Source: Hellea balneolensis DSM 19091
GTDB lineage: Bacteria; Pseudomonadota; Alphaproteobacteria; Caulobacterales; Maricaulaceae
Assembly: GCF_000428525.1 (NCBI RefSeq)
Contig: NZ_AUAC01000002.1
Span: forward strand, 496,001 to 560,000
DNA: 64,000 nt
Reading direction: 5' to 3'
The position numbers were made by a program, and so were the translations under genes. Of this stretch, positions 7,585 to 17,011 are shown one piece after another. Positions within the stretch are counted from its first letter, which is position 1, and the number at the start of each line of letters is the position of its first letter. The notes under the pieces are model-generated. The model was not told where the DNA came from and did no database searches. It saw only the letters and a list, made by a program, of their open reading frames with translations.

Positions 7585-9501
7585 TTACTCCCCCATAATC
7601 GCATCAATCCGACGCTGCGCTATCGGATGATATACGGGTCTTGCGGCTTCATATACATCGGCGGCCCAGAACTGTAGGTCTTCTCTATCTGATCCCTTCA
7701 GCGCGCCGTAAAGTCGATAGATAAATTTTCCGCGCCCAACTGTCATGAGAAAGTTCTCAAGCTCAGGATAAGCGGCGTCATAGCCGCCCTTAATCGCTTG
7801 CATATACCATGCAAAAGCTGTTTCGGCATTTTGTGTACCCGTTAACGAAAAGGTATCATCCAATTCAGAAAACTGTGCCTCTGTAAGGCCTTCAGGCAAA
7901 TTATTCAAAAAATGTAACCACTCATGCGTTGACCACGCCTCGGTTTTTAAGTCAGCGGCCTTTACTACGCCAGACACCCATTCTGCTGATTGCGCATCTA
8001 CAACCTCAAAAGCGTCCGAGATTGGCTTTCGCGCTGTATCAGGAAGCCCCGGCCCGTAAACCCACGCATCAATCTCTTCTCTTGTGACGGCCTCCATATT
8101 ATCTTTGTGAAGGTTTTCATGAAGGTAAGACAGGAAATCCTCTGTCGTAACAGACTTGAACGCCTGATCGTTAAACCAAGCTTTTAGAAACGGATCAAAT
8201 TTTTCGCGGCCAAAGCGATCTTCGAGGAAAAAGAGGAAATTCGCGCCTTTGATATAGCTGACTAAGGTAAAGGCCACATCAGGATGCGCCATATCCTCGG
8301 GCAGTTTCAAATGCGTCAGCTCAGGGCGCTTTGCTTCTGATATGGCGCGCTTCATGCCTTCCATATCCAGAACTTGCTCCATAATAGCGCGGCGCTCGCC
8401 GTAAAGCTCTTCCATGACGCGGTTCTCAACATAGCTCGTAAAACCTTCATTCAGCCAAGCATCACGCCAACTAGAATTCGTCACAAGATTTCCTGACCAT
8501 GAATGCGCCAATTCATGCGCCACGACATTTGTTAGGCTCTTATCCCCCGCCACCAGTGTCGGGGTAAGAAAGCTCAGCCGCGGATTTTCCATACCGCCAT
8601 AGGGAAAGCTAGGCGGCAAAACGATAAGGTCATAACGCCCCCAGCGATAAGGCCCATAAAGCTTGGTATTCGCCTCCTCCATTTGCGGCGTTTCAGAAAA
8701 CTCTTCCGCCGCGGCGTCCAGAATATACTCTTCCGCATATACGCCGATATGATCATTGATTGGTTTGAACTTGATATCCCCTACAGCAATCGCGAGCAGG
8801 TAAGACGGAATGGGCTGCGGCATCTCGAACCGATATTCCCCGTTCTGATCTTTTGCACCTTGGCTAGCACTCATAAGCGGCAAGAGCCCCTCCGGCACAC
8901 GCAACGTCGCACTATAAGTCATACGCACAGCCGGCGTGTCTTGAAGAGGCGCCATAGTCCGCGCATTAAGAGCTTGAGCTTGAGAAAATAAAAAGGGATG
9001 TTTTTTACCCGCCGTTTGCTCCGGCGAGAGCCACTGAAGGCCCTCAGCGGTGGGTGATGTGCGGTAGCTTATCAGCACTTGGTCAGTCTTATCCGTCAGC
9101 GGAATACGCAGCGCCTCGCCCAAAACAGCATCCGCTTCATCCATCGTATAATCCGTTACGCCTTCGGGATTGCCGCCTGAAAAAATACGCACGGATTTAA
9201 TAAGGAGGTCCTTTGTATCGAGAACGAGCATATCCGCATCTGGTTTGACACGCTCAAAATCTATGGTCGCAATTCCGTCCAAAACCTTGGCGTCAAAATT
9301 AACATCCAAGTTCAAGTCAACATGGGTCACCCTCACTTCATCATAATTGGCGTAAGTGAATTTATCAGACTTGATAATAAGCTTTGTAGGCGTCTCGGCT
9401 TTTACAGGCATATTTTCTTTGACAGGGGCTTCTGCGCCATTGCATGCGGTAAGGGCTGCGGCGGCAAAAAGCGTGAATATTGCGGGTTTGAATGTGGTCA
9501 T
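7585..9501 (-). CDS. M1-family metallo-aminopeptidase lipoprotein
   Basis: This 638-residue protein is a zinc aminopeptidase of the M1 family, closest in design to the leukotriene-A4-hydrolase/aminopeptidase B branch. It has the zinc motif HELAHSW with His329, Glu330 and His333, the third ligand Glu352 in WLNEGF, and a GGMENP substrate-binding motif (GxMEN) upstream. The C-terminal third has the helical repeat region typical of that branch. The N-terminus is a lipoprotein signal ending LTAC at Cys20, so the enzyme should be membrane-anchored in the periplasm. The ribosome site AAGGAG precedes the ATG. It probably trims peptides during peptide uptake. It lies convergent to the alpha/beta hydrolase. 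Confidence 0.93.
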   Translation of the reverse strand: MTTFKPAIFTLFAAAALTACNGAEAPVKENMPVKAETPTKLIIKSDKFTYANYDEVRVTHVDLNLDVNFDAKVLDGIATIDFERVKPDADMLVLDTKDLLIKSVRIFSGGNPEGVTDYTMDEADAVLGEALRIPLTDKTDQVLISYRTSPTAEGLQWLSPEQTAGKKHPFLFSQAQALNARTMAPLQDTPAVRMTYSATLRVPEGLLPLMSASQGAKDQNGEYRFEMPQPIPSYLLAIAVGDIKFKPINDHIGVYAEEYILDAAAEEFSETPQMEEANTKLYGPYRWGRYDLIVLPPSFPYGGMENPRLSFLTPTLVAGDKSLTNVVAHELAHSWSGNLVTNSSWRDAWLNEGFTSYVENRVMEELYGERRAIMEQVLDMEGMKRAISEAKRPELTHLKLPEDMAHPDVAFTLVSYIKGANFLFFLEDRFGREKFDPFLKAWFNDQAFKSVTTEDFLSYLHENLHKDNMEAVTREEIDAWVYGPGLPDTARKPISDAFEVVDAQSAEWVSGVVKAADLKTEAWSTHEWLHFLNNLPEGLTEAQFSELDDTFSLTGTQNAETAFAWYMQAIKGGYDAAYPELENFLMTVGRGKFIYRLYGALKGSDREDLQFWAADVYEAARPVYHPIAQRRIDAIMGE

Positions 9502-9561
9502 GGCGGACTCCTTTTTAGAGAGAATAACATATCACATCATAGCTACAACCCGTAGGCTGGA

Positions 9562-10686
9562 TTACGGCATTGCTAAAACGCCGCCCGTCATCGGCTTAGC
9601 CACACCCGTCGTTGTTGGAAAACTAATCGGTAATTTCCATTTTGCGCGCACGGCTAAGTAAGCGAAAGCTTGCGCCTCAATCGCATCTGAATTCCACCCC
9701 ACTTCTTCCGCCGTTTTGACGGTCGCGTCTAAATGCTCACGGAGCATCCACATCATGCCTTTATTATGGCGACCGCCCCCGCAGACGATCAGTGAACGCG
9801 GTTTTTCCCGCATGCCGTTCAGGGTATAAACAGCCGCCAACGTCGTAAAGGCCGCGAGGGTCGCCGCGCCGTTTTCAATCGTCAAATCATCCATATCGTT
9901 GATGACATCAAAATCATACCGGTCAGCCGAACGCGGCGTAGGCTGCTGAAAAAATTCCCGCTCAAGCCATTTACGCACCAAAGGAAAATGCGGCTCACCC
10001 GCCGCTGCGTATTTACCGTCCGGGTCAAAAGCCCCCATGCCATTACGTGACATCCAGTTATCCAATGGGCCATTTCCAGGCCCTGTGTCAGAGGCAATAA
10101 TATGCCCGTCCTTGGTAATCAGAGTCACATTACCCACACCGCCAATATTGAGCACCGCTGTTGGCCGGTCCAATTTTGAATAGGCCACAAGCGCTTGGTG
10201 ATAAACCGGGGCGAGCGGTGCGCCCTGCCCTCTTGCGGCCATATCAGCCGTTCTGAAATCATACCATACAGGTTTACCAACAGCCTTAGCTAAAGCCTTG
10301 CCATCTCCGAGTTGCAATGTGCGGCCTTTAAACAAAGCCTTTGGCGGGTGGTGCAAAACCGTTTGACCGTGAAATCCGATAAGCTTTAGTTCCGCGGCCC
10401 ATTCACGGTGATCTTCACAAAGCGCATTCACGGCCCGTATGTGACTTTTCAATATGACCGTTTCTGCTGCGACAAAATTATTGGGCCTTGGGCCTTCAAA
10501 TTGCCACCGCAACGCAGCTTGAGTTGCCGCCTCAAGTATCAACTTATCTTCTTGAGAATATTCAAAACAAAGACTTGGGCCAAGACGGATAATCCGCTCA
10601 CCATCCGTCTCCAAAAAAGCGGCATCCACCCCATCAAGGGACGTCCCGCTCATAAGGCCCAATGCGATGTAATGCGGGTGTCCCAC
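9562..10686 (-). CDS. anmK: anhydro-N-acetylmuramic acid kinase AnmK
   Basis: AnmK cleaves and phosphorylates 1,6-anhydro-MurNAc released during peptidoglycan turnover, giving MurNAc-6-phosphate in the recycling pathway. The 374-residue protein starts with LGLMSGTSLDGVDAA, the family signature and ATP-binding loop. It continues with FHGQTVLHHP, a conserved LNIGGVGNVT block, the DTGPGNGPLDNWM motif and an ATP-side VCGGGRHNKGM segment. Length is typical (about 370). It is divergent from tyrS, a common alphaproteobacterial arrangement. No signal peptide is present, consistent with a cytoplasmic enzyme. Confidence 0.95.
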   Translation of the reverse strand: MGHPHYIALGLMSGTSLDGVDAAFLETDGERIIRLGPSLCFEYSQEDKLILEAATQAALRWQFEGPRPNNFVAAETVILKSHIRAVNALCEDHREWAAELKLIGFHGQTVLHHPPKALFKGRTLQLGDGKALAKAVGKPVWYDFRTADMAARGQGAPLAPVYHQALVAYSKLDRPTAVLNIGGVGNVTLITKDGHIIASDTGPGNGPLDNWMSRNGMGAFDPDGKYAAAGEPHFPLVRKWLEREFFQQPTPRSADRYDFDVINDMDDLTIENGAATLAAFTTLAAVYTLNGMREKPRSLIVCGGGRHNKGMMWMLREHLDATVKTAEEVGWNSDAIEAQAFAYLAVRAKWKLPISFPTTTGVAKPMTGGVLAMP

Positions 10687-10754
10687 AGATACCCCTTTGA
10701 CTTGTAAGGTCGCTTTGTTAGAAGCGAAAATTCGAAACCTTATAGGCCTGATTC

Positions 10755-12020
10755 ATGACGCAATATCAATCAAAATTGATGCAAACCCTTACAGAGCGCG
10801 GGTTTCTTTATCAATGTACGGATGAAGACGGATTGGATAAAGCCGCCTCTGAAGGTGTTGTGACGGGTTACATTGGCTTTGACTGCACCGCACCGAGCCT
10901 TCATGTGGGCTCACTTGTTCAGATCATGATGCTGCGCCATCTACAGCGCGCGGGCGGGCGGCCCATTGTTCTCCTAGGCGGCGGTACCACAAAGATCGGT
11001 GATCCTTCTGATAAAGATAAATCCCGTCCAATCCTCACAAATGAGCTGATTGAGAAAAACAAAAACGGCATCAAGCAAGTCTTCTCAAAATTCGTTGATT
11101 TTGAGGGGTCCAATGCGGCTATCCTCGCGGATAATGCCGACTGGCTAGACGGATTAGGCTATATAGAATTTCTGCGTGATGTCGGGAAACTTTTTACTGT
11201 CAACCGCATGATCGCCATGGAAACAGTTAAGCGCCGGCTTGATAATGAGCAGCCCATGACATTCCTAGAATTCAACTACCCGCTCTTACAAAGCTATGAT
11301 TTCGTGGAACTTTATCGCCGGCATGGCTGTACATTACAGCTTGGCGGATCGGATCAGTGGGGCAATATTACCAGCGGTATAGATTTGTCGCGGCGAATGG
11401 CGGAGGCTGATTGTTTCGGCTTCACCACGCCGCTCATCACAACCGCATCAGGCGGGAAAATGGGTAAGACCGCAGATGGAGCCGTCTGGCTGAATTCCGA
11501 CCCTGAATTAGGGCAAGATTATTTCCGTACACCTTATGAATATTGGCAGTTCTGGCGCAATACAGATGATGCTGATGTCGGGCGATTCTTAAAACTCTTC
11601 ACTGATTTACCATTAGGCGAAATTGCAAAACTTGAAGCGCTAGAAGGCGCGGATATAAACACCGCTAAAATACGCCTCGCCAATGAAGCAACGACAATGC
11701 TGCACGGCGCTGAAGCTGCAGCAAAAGCTGAGGCTACGGCCCGAGAGACTTTTGAAAAAGGCGGCACGGCGGTTGGTCTTCCGACGGTTGAAGTTTCTGG
11801 TTCTGATCTTATCGGAATGGGCATTTTAGCGGCTGCGGTAACGGCAGGGCTCGCCGCCTCTAATGGAGAAGGCCGCCGCCACATCAAAGCCGGCGCGCTA
11901 AAGCTGAATGATGGAAAAGTGACAAGCCATGAACAGAGCGTATCAGAAGGTGACATCCTAGATGGGGTTGTGAAAATCTCAGTTGGAAAAAAGAAACACG
12001 CCCTTTTAAAGGCTGTCTGA
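10755..12020 (+). CDS. tyrS: tyrosyl-tRNA synthetase
   Basis: TyrS charges tRNA-Tyr with tyrosine in the cytoplasm. In 421 residues the class I signatures are present: the HIGH box as HVGS at residues 50-53 (after GFDCTAPSL), the tyrosine-binding GGSDQWGNI block, and the KMSKS loop as KMGKT at 235-239. The C-terminal part has an S4-like RNA-binding segment (RRHIKAGALKLNDGKV). The gene ends on the base before the stop of the convergent AsmA-like gene, leaving no terminator space. Length matches the bacterial TyrS group. Confidence 0.97.
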   Translation: MTQYQSKLMQTLTERGFLYQCTDEDGLDKAASEGVVTGYIGFDCTAPSLHVGSLVQIMMLRHLQRAGGRPIVLLGGGTTKIGDPSDKDKSRPILTNELIEKNKNGIKQVFSKFVDFEGSNAAILADNADWLDGLGYIEFLRDVGKLFTVNRMIAMETVKRRLDNEQPMTFLEFNYPLLQSYDFVELYRRHGCTLQLGGSDQWGNITSGIDLSRRMAEADCFGFTTPLITTASGGKMGKTADGAVWLNSDPELGQDYFRTPYEYWQFWRNTDDADVGRFLKLFTDLPLGEIAKLEALEGADINTAKIRLANEATTMLHGAEAAAKAEATARETFEKGGTAVGLPTVEVSGSDLIGMGILAAAVTAGLAASNGEGRRHIKAGALKLNDGKVTSHEQSVSEGDILDGVVKISVGKKKHALLKAV

Positions 12021-15000
12021 TTATTCCTCTTGGGTTTTATCACCCGGCGGTGAGGGCCTCACAGCATCAATCTCCGCTTCGACATTTTCAGGTAGCTTAT
12101 CCCGTTTGGTTCTGAAAATGCCGCGCAAAAATCCTGGCGTAAGCGCGGAAAGCGGATTTACTGCGATTTGGGTTTTGTCAAATGAGCCTTTCACTGTGTA
12201 GCTAAGCGCGAAAATCCCCTCGCCTTTTTTGCCGACAAAGATATCCCCAAGCACCGGAATATCACCGAGCATAGAGTTGGCTGTATAGGCGGGAACCAAG
12301 ACGCCATCCAAGTCCAGTATTTGGTCGTCTAAGCGAATTTCACCATGTCCCGTCATGCCCAAAGCTGGACCGGAAACTCTGGCGTCGCGAATATTTAAAG
12401 CGCCTTGCTCAAGTGAGAACGGGACAACAAATTCTGTAAACCTCAAGCCCTCTCCCCCTAAAGTATCAAATATGCCACGCAAAGACGCGATGGACAGCAT
12501 TTGCGCGAGAATAGGCGCTTCGACGAGTTTAAAGTCTTCGACCTCAGCCACACCGTTCAAAGCCCCGGAGAGCCCGATAGGCGGCATTTGCGCCTGTATC
12601 TGAAGGCGTCCACCCGTAATATTGTCGAGTCCTAAAAAGGCAAAAGCCGCTTCTGAAGCATTAGGAATATCAACCGTCACATTTCGGACGTCGCTCTCCC
12701 CGTCTGTCACCATATCAAGCTGAATATCCCCATCAGCTGTTTGACCTGAAAGCCTAGCATTTGTGATGCCTTCGCCATTGTGAGAGAAGAGTAGATTTGC
12801 ATTTTTAACAGGATAAGCTTCGTGAAGGGCCAATGTTTCCAGCCCTGCCGTGAGCAATATCGGAATGTCTATTCCGCTTCCGCTATCTTCAAAGCCCGCC
12901 CTTACAAAAGAAGACATGTCAAGATATCGCCCTGTCATAAAAACAGAAAGGCGCTCATTTGTCAGATCAGGTTTGGATTGAATAGCCGCGTCAACAAATC
13001 CTTCGATATTGGCCCGTTTAAGATCCATATCAATGAGGCGAAAGTCCTGCGCAAATTCCAAGCGACCTTGGACATCAAGTCCAGAGGCAGAGATTTTCAT
13101 ATCTTCGAAAAGGACATCACCATTTGGTCGCCGTTTCAGCTCTCCCGTAAGCTGGCCTTGCGCACCCATCTCTTTGGCCCAATAATCCCTAATTTGCAGA
13201 GCGCTTCTTGAGAGATCAGCTGAAATAGCTGCGGAATATAGCTCTAAACCTTTCCCTACAGCATCCACCTTAAGATCAATTTCGCCGTCAAAATATTCCC
13301 TAAATCCAATGCCAAAACCATCAAGCGTATCGCGGTCCATGCGCCCCTCAACCTTGTAGCGTGTCGGCGTAGAGCCAAAATCAAAGGTCTCCTGCCAATT
13401 CAGATCAGCTTGCCAAGGCCCTATATTTACAGGACCTTTGACGGTCATACCGCCGCTGTCCACAGTCATTGTTACAAAAGCATTTTTGAGTTTATGCGCT
13501 CCCAAAGCGAAAGGCGCAGACGCATTTTCAAAACGCCCGGTGACATCATATTTTATTCTGTCTCTTTCAAAAAACTCCAAGAGCGGGCGGGTAACCTTCA
13601 CTTCAATATTACCAGTGCCGCCAAAATCCTGAGGATTGACGCCATATTTACTGGCATATTGGAACGGCTTCTCATCTATCAAGCCCATTAAATCTGATGC
13701 CTCGCCATCTCCGATGACCGTCATATTCAAATCACCACCTTTTGGCTGCAATCTTGGAATATCCGCAATGGCTTGCTGTATATTGACGTTGCCAATTTGT
13801 CCGCCGATAGCGTCAAACCTGGCGCTGTTCCCCCGCACAACACCGCGTCCTGACGTGTTGGTGTAGGGCGTCATTGTCGAGATATAACGCACATCCCCGC
13901 CCGTTACGTCGAAACTCATCATCAAATCGTCATTAACGGGCAAACGGCTTCCGTTTAAAAGGTCTTGCGGAATATCAGCTTCAAACTCAATATTTTTGAT
14001 TGTCGCCCGCAGGATTGACCGCTCAAGCCAGCGCCGTGCCCCATCCGCAAATTTGACAGGCCAAAGAGCCAAGAGGTCATCCGGCATCAGTGTGCCTGAG
14101 GATCGTCCCTCGAGTTTTATAGACTCCCAGTCACCAGCCTGCGTTTGCTTTACCCGGCCTGTGACCGAAAACTGATGTGTCCCAAGATCAACATTTAGTT
14201 TTGTTAAGTCCAAAACACGCGAGTCCGCATCAAGCCGCCCCGCTGTTTCAAGGCTGTCAATAATTAGCGGGCTCGCGAATTGCGGCGTTTGATCAAGATT
14301 GATGTCAGCAAGATTTAAGTCAAAAAGCGGGGAGCTGTTTATATTGCCATCCGTGAGCGCACCCAACTCGCTTAAAGTTCCCGAACCTGTAAAGCTTATC
14401 TTCTGCGAGCTTAGTCCCACTTCTGAGATATCCATAATCTGAGAATCAGCCGTCAACTTCGCCTTGAAACGTCCATCATCAAAATTAGCCAAAGTTTCGC
14501 CTAGCTTTACGGAGCCACTTCCTGCGCTTAAATCAATGTCAGCAGTTTCAAGACCATTGACTTCATCCACCTTGACCGAGGCTTTCAAATCCAAGGATGT
14601 ATTAAGAGTCTTTAGCCCGGCATAACGTCCGCGTTTGGGTGAAATGATGGACGGGTTTAACCCCGACGCCGTCACATCGATCGCGTAGGACTTTACATTA
14701 GGCGAGGCCCGCATTGTAAACTCAAGCGGAATTGTCATAGCATCCTTGCGTAAATTAGATGTCATATCGACAAAGATGCCGTCAGTTTCACTTCGAAAAT
14801 CAACATCTGTTTCCTGAAAAATCAGTTCTAACCCATCGCTGTCATCTACGATGTGAGCTTCAGCATTGGTAACTGTGACAGCCTTGACCCCGCTAACATC
14901 AGGTCGATCACCGCCAACCGTATTTTGGCCACTGCGCCAAACAGGCCCCAATCGCCCGACAGTATTAGGCGTGCCCAAACCCGCAATGACTTTACCGTCA

Positions 15001-15494
15001 TTGGTTCGCAACCACGTCACAACACCGCCATCAATGACTAAGCGCTCCGGCGTCAAAGACCCTTTCATTGCCGCAGCAAGGGGGACTTCCGTCTGCAAAC
15101 GCGGTATGGTTTCGATCCGGTTTCCACCCGGGTCGGTAATGACAACATTCGTAGCTTCAAAAACAATGGTATTTGACGCTGAAAGCCATGTCAGATTCAT
15201 GTCCTCAATCTGGGCGTCACTGCCATTAAAAGCCTGAGAAAACCACATCTGAGCATTGGTGTTAAACCGTGAAATATCAACGCTTTGACGGCTCAAGATC
15301 ATGTTTAAAGCAAAAAACCAGAATATGGCGAGTCCAAGGACGATTGCTGTCAACTCGCCGCTGAGGCGAAATACCCGATAGGCTATGCGCTTAGGCCAAT
15401 AAGACCATTGCTTTTGCGGCACGGCTTTTGGCGCAGTGACATCTGGGTCACTTAATGCGTCCTTAGCATTGTCAGCAGATGGGTTTTCGGTCAT
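12021..15494 (-). CDS. very large AsmA/YhdP-like envelope protein
   Basis: The 1157-residue protein has one transmembrane segment at about residues 40-65, preceded by a basic Trp-Pro-Lys-Arg region, and a long periplasmic part made of repeating beta strands. The C-terminal region contains the AsmA-like C-terminal pattern: a DFKLVEAPILAQMLSIASL block, then GLGGEGLRFTEF-like and ALNIRDARVSGPALGMTG segments and a final DIPVLGDIFVGKKGEGIFALSYTVKG block, all typical of the DUF3971/YhdP group. Such proteins are thought to form bridges that move phospholipids between inner and outer membranes. The start is the ATG at MTENPS; the TTG twelve bases upstream is unlikely. It is fully convergent with tyrS and divergent from bcp. 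Confidence 0.88.
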   Translation of the reverse strand: MTENPSADNAKDALSDPDVTAPKAVPQKQWSYWPKRIAYRVFRLSGELTAIVLGLAIFWFFALNMILSRQSVDISRFNTNAQMWFSQAFNGSDAQIEDMNLTWLSASNTIVFEATNVVITDPGGNRIETIPRLQTEVPLAAAMKGSLTPERLVIDGGVVTWLRTNDGKVIAGLGTPNTVGRLGPVWRSGQNTVGGDRPDVSGVKAVTVTNAEAHIVDDSDGLELIFQETDVDFRSETDGIFVDMTSNLRKDAMTIPLEFTMRASPNVKSYAIDVTASGLNPSIISPKRGRYAGLKTLNTSLDLKASVKVDEVNGLETADIDLSAGSGSVKLGETLANFDDGRFKAKLTADSQIMDISEVGLSSQKISFTGSGTLSELGALTDGNINSSPLFDLNLADINLDQTPQFASPLIIDSLETAGRLDADSRVLDLTKLNVDLGTHQFSVTGRVKQTQAGDWESIKLEGRSSGTLMPDDLLALWPVKFADGARRWLERSILRATIKNIEFEADIPQDLLNGSRLPVNDDLMMSFDVTGGDVRYISTMTPYTNTSGRGVVRGNSARFDAIGGQIGNVNIQQAIADIPRLQPKGGDLNMTVIGDGEASDLMGLIDEKPFQYASKYGVNPQDFGGTGNIEVKVTRPLLEFFERDRIKYDVTGRFENASAPFALGAHKLKNAFVTMTVDSGGMTVKGPVNIGPWQADLNWQETFDFGSTPTRYKVEGRMDRDTLDGFGIGFREYFDGEIDLKVDAVGKGLELYSAAISADLSRSALQIRDYWAKEMGAQGQLTGELKRRPNGDVLFEDMKISASGLDVQGRLEFAQDFRLIDMDLKRANIEGFVDAAIQSKPDLTNERLSVFMTGRYLDMSSFVRAGFEDSGSGIDIPILLTAGLETLALHEAYPVKNANLLFSHNGEGITNARLSGQTADGDIQLDMVTDGESDVRNVTVDIPNASEAAFAFLGLDNITGGRLQIQAQMPPIGLSGALNGVAEVEDFKLVEAPILAQMLSIASLRGIFDTLGGEGLRFTEFVVPFSLEQGALNIRDARVSGPALGMTGHGEIRLDDQILDLDGVLVPAYTANSMLGDIPVLGDIFVGKKGEGIFALSYTVKGSFDKTQIAVNPLSALTPGFLRGIFRTKRDKLPENVEAEIDAVRPSPPGDKTQEE

Positions 15495-15610
15495 ATGGCC
15501 TATCAAGTTACCGCATCATATTAGACACAGACGGTAAAGAAAACTTAAGTTTATGTCGCGGCGTATTCAACTTACGCATTCGCAACATACAGCATAAAAA
15601 GGAAATTCCT

Positions 15611-16081
15611 ATGACACTCTCTGTTGGTGATAAAGCTCCTGACTTTTCCATGCCATCCGATGGCGGCGGAACGGTCTCTCTTTCTGATTATGAAGGACGC
15701 TATCTTGTTCTGTATTTTTATCCCAAAGACGACACACCTGGATGCACTAAGGAAGCCATTGGCTTTACAGAAAGCAAAGCGGAATTTGACGCGCACGGTG
15801 CCTCTATACTAGGCGTGTCAAAAGACACAGCGGCCAAACATGATAAGTTTATCGCCAAACATGATCTCAAAGTCTCATTGGGCTCAGATGAAGATGGCGG
15901 GATGATTGAAAGCTATGATGTTTGGGTAGAAAAAAACATGTATGGCAAAAAATATATGGGCATTGAACGTGCAACCTATCTGATTGGCCCGGACGGAGAT
16001 ATTCTTGAAATATGGCGTAAAGTTCGCGTCAAAGATCATGTTGCAACAGTCTTAACAGCTTTGAAAAATCACGCTGGGTAA
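15611..16081 (+). CDS. bcp: Bcp/PrxQ-type peroxiredoxin, one-Cys form
   Basis: Bcp reduces hydrogen peroxide and alkyl hydroperoxides using a cysteine thiol. The 156-residue protein starts at the ATG following AAGGAAATTCCT. It shows YFYPKDDTPGCTKEA with peroxidatic Cys45 and the usual Thr-Pro-Gly context. Many PrxQ proteins have a resolving cysteine five residues later; here that position is Ile50, and no other cysteine is present, so it should act as a one-Cys enzyme relying on an outside thiol. The DUF455 gene starts one base after its stop, so the two are surely one operon. Cytoplasmic, no signal peptide. Confidence 0.94.
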   Translation: MTLSVGDKAPDFSMPSDGGGTVSLSDYEGRYLVLYFYPKDDTPGCTKEAIGFTESKAEFDAHGASILGVSKDTAAKHDKFIAKHDLKVSLGSDEDGGMIESYDVWVEKNMYGKKYMGIERATYLIGPDGDILEIWRKVRVKDHVATVLTALKNHAG

Positions 16082-16082
16082 A

Positions 16083-16883
16083 GTGGGCGCAGCTCAAAAT
16101 GCACTAGCCGTTCTCAATAGTTCTGCGCCAGCAAAAAAGGGCCTTGCAGCAAGGCAACTTGCGCAAGACTGGGAACAGTCTCGTGACATTGGCACTGCTA
16201 TTGACCTTATGCCGGATAAGCCTGCGCGGCCGGGGCACCCCGTACTCGTCTCACCTGGAGACGTAAAAAGACGGCGCCTTGGCACGAAGGCCGGGCGCGG
16301 AGCCCTCCTTCATGCTGTGGCCCATATCGAATTTAACGCGATTGATTTAGCCGCTGATATGATTGCTCGGTTTGGGCATCACCCTGATATTCCTAAGGCA
16401 GACCAGACTAACTTTATAGGCGACTGGATTAGTGTCTGTCTTGACGAGGCGCGTCATTTTGATTTGCTCCAAACCCGGCTTTCAGAGCTTGATATGAGCT
16501 ATGGTGACCTCCCCGCCCACAACGGCTTGTGGGAAGCTGCTGTAAAAACCAAATCCAATTTTGCTGCAAGGCTCGCAATAGCGCCCATGGTGCTAGAAGC
16601 ACGTGGATTGGACGTTACGCCCGGCATGATCGAAAAACTGACAAATGTAGGGGATAATGCTAGTGCTGATATCTTAAAAATCATCTATAATGAGGAAATC
16701 GGGCACGTTGCTATCGGAGCCCGCTGGTTTCAGAAACTTGCCCAAATTCGCGGCCAGGAACCCGAATCTTGGTTTCACGCCCTTGTCAGTGATTACTTTG
16801 CCGGACGTCTCAAACCACCCTTTAATGTGCAGGCCCGCACACTTGCAGGGTTAAAAGAAGGTTTTTACATGCCTCTTTCATAG
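16083..16883 (+). CDS. DUF455 ferritin-like protein
   Basis: The 266-residue protein starts with GTG two bases after the bcp stop. It is a helical ferritin-like protein of the DUF455 family. The likely di-iron or metal-binding glutamates and histidines appear in HAVAHIEFNAIDLAADM, CLDEARHFDLL, and NEEIGHVAIGARWF, matching the E-ExxH pattern of two metal-site helix pairs. The family is widespread in proteobacteria, and its reaction is not known to me. Being co-transcribed with a one-Cys peroxiredoxin suggests a role linked to oxidants or iron, which is inference. No signal peptide. Confidence 0.88.
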   Translation: MGAAQNALAVLNSSAPAKKGLAARQLAQDWEQSRDIGTAIDLMPDKPARPGHPVLVSPGDVKRRRLGTKAGRGALLHAVAHIEFNAIDLAADMIARFGHHPDIPKADQTNFIGDWISVCLDEARHFDLLQTRLSELDMSYGDLPAHNGLWEAAVKTKSNFAARLAIAPMVLEARGLDVTPGMIEKLTNVGDNASADILKIIYNEEIGHVAIGARWFQKLAQIRGQEPESWFHALVSDYFAGRLKPPFNVQARTLAGLKEGFYMPLS

Positions 16884-16981
16884 AGTTTAACATTAAATTT
16901 CGGTGAGATTTATAATATCTGCAGTAATTTCACCTTAATTCTTTTGATTTAACTTGTAAGCCCTGGGGTGGTTATGGTCTA

Positions 16982-16987
16982 TATAAT
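16982..16987 (+). promoter_or_regulatory. possible -10 element upstream of the M23 gene
   Basis: A perfect TATAAT lies 25 bases before the M23 start codon. No convincing -35 is found at 16-18 bases; the nearest TTGTAA is 22 bases away. Offered as a weak promoter candidate only. Confidence 0.3.
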
Positions 16988-17011
16988 CAAAATTCAAACG
17001 GATGGGGATCC

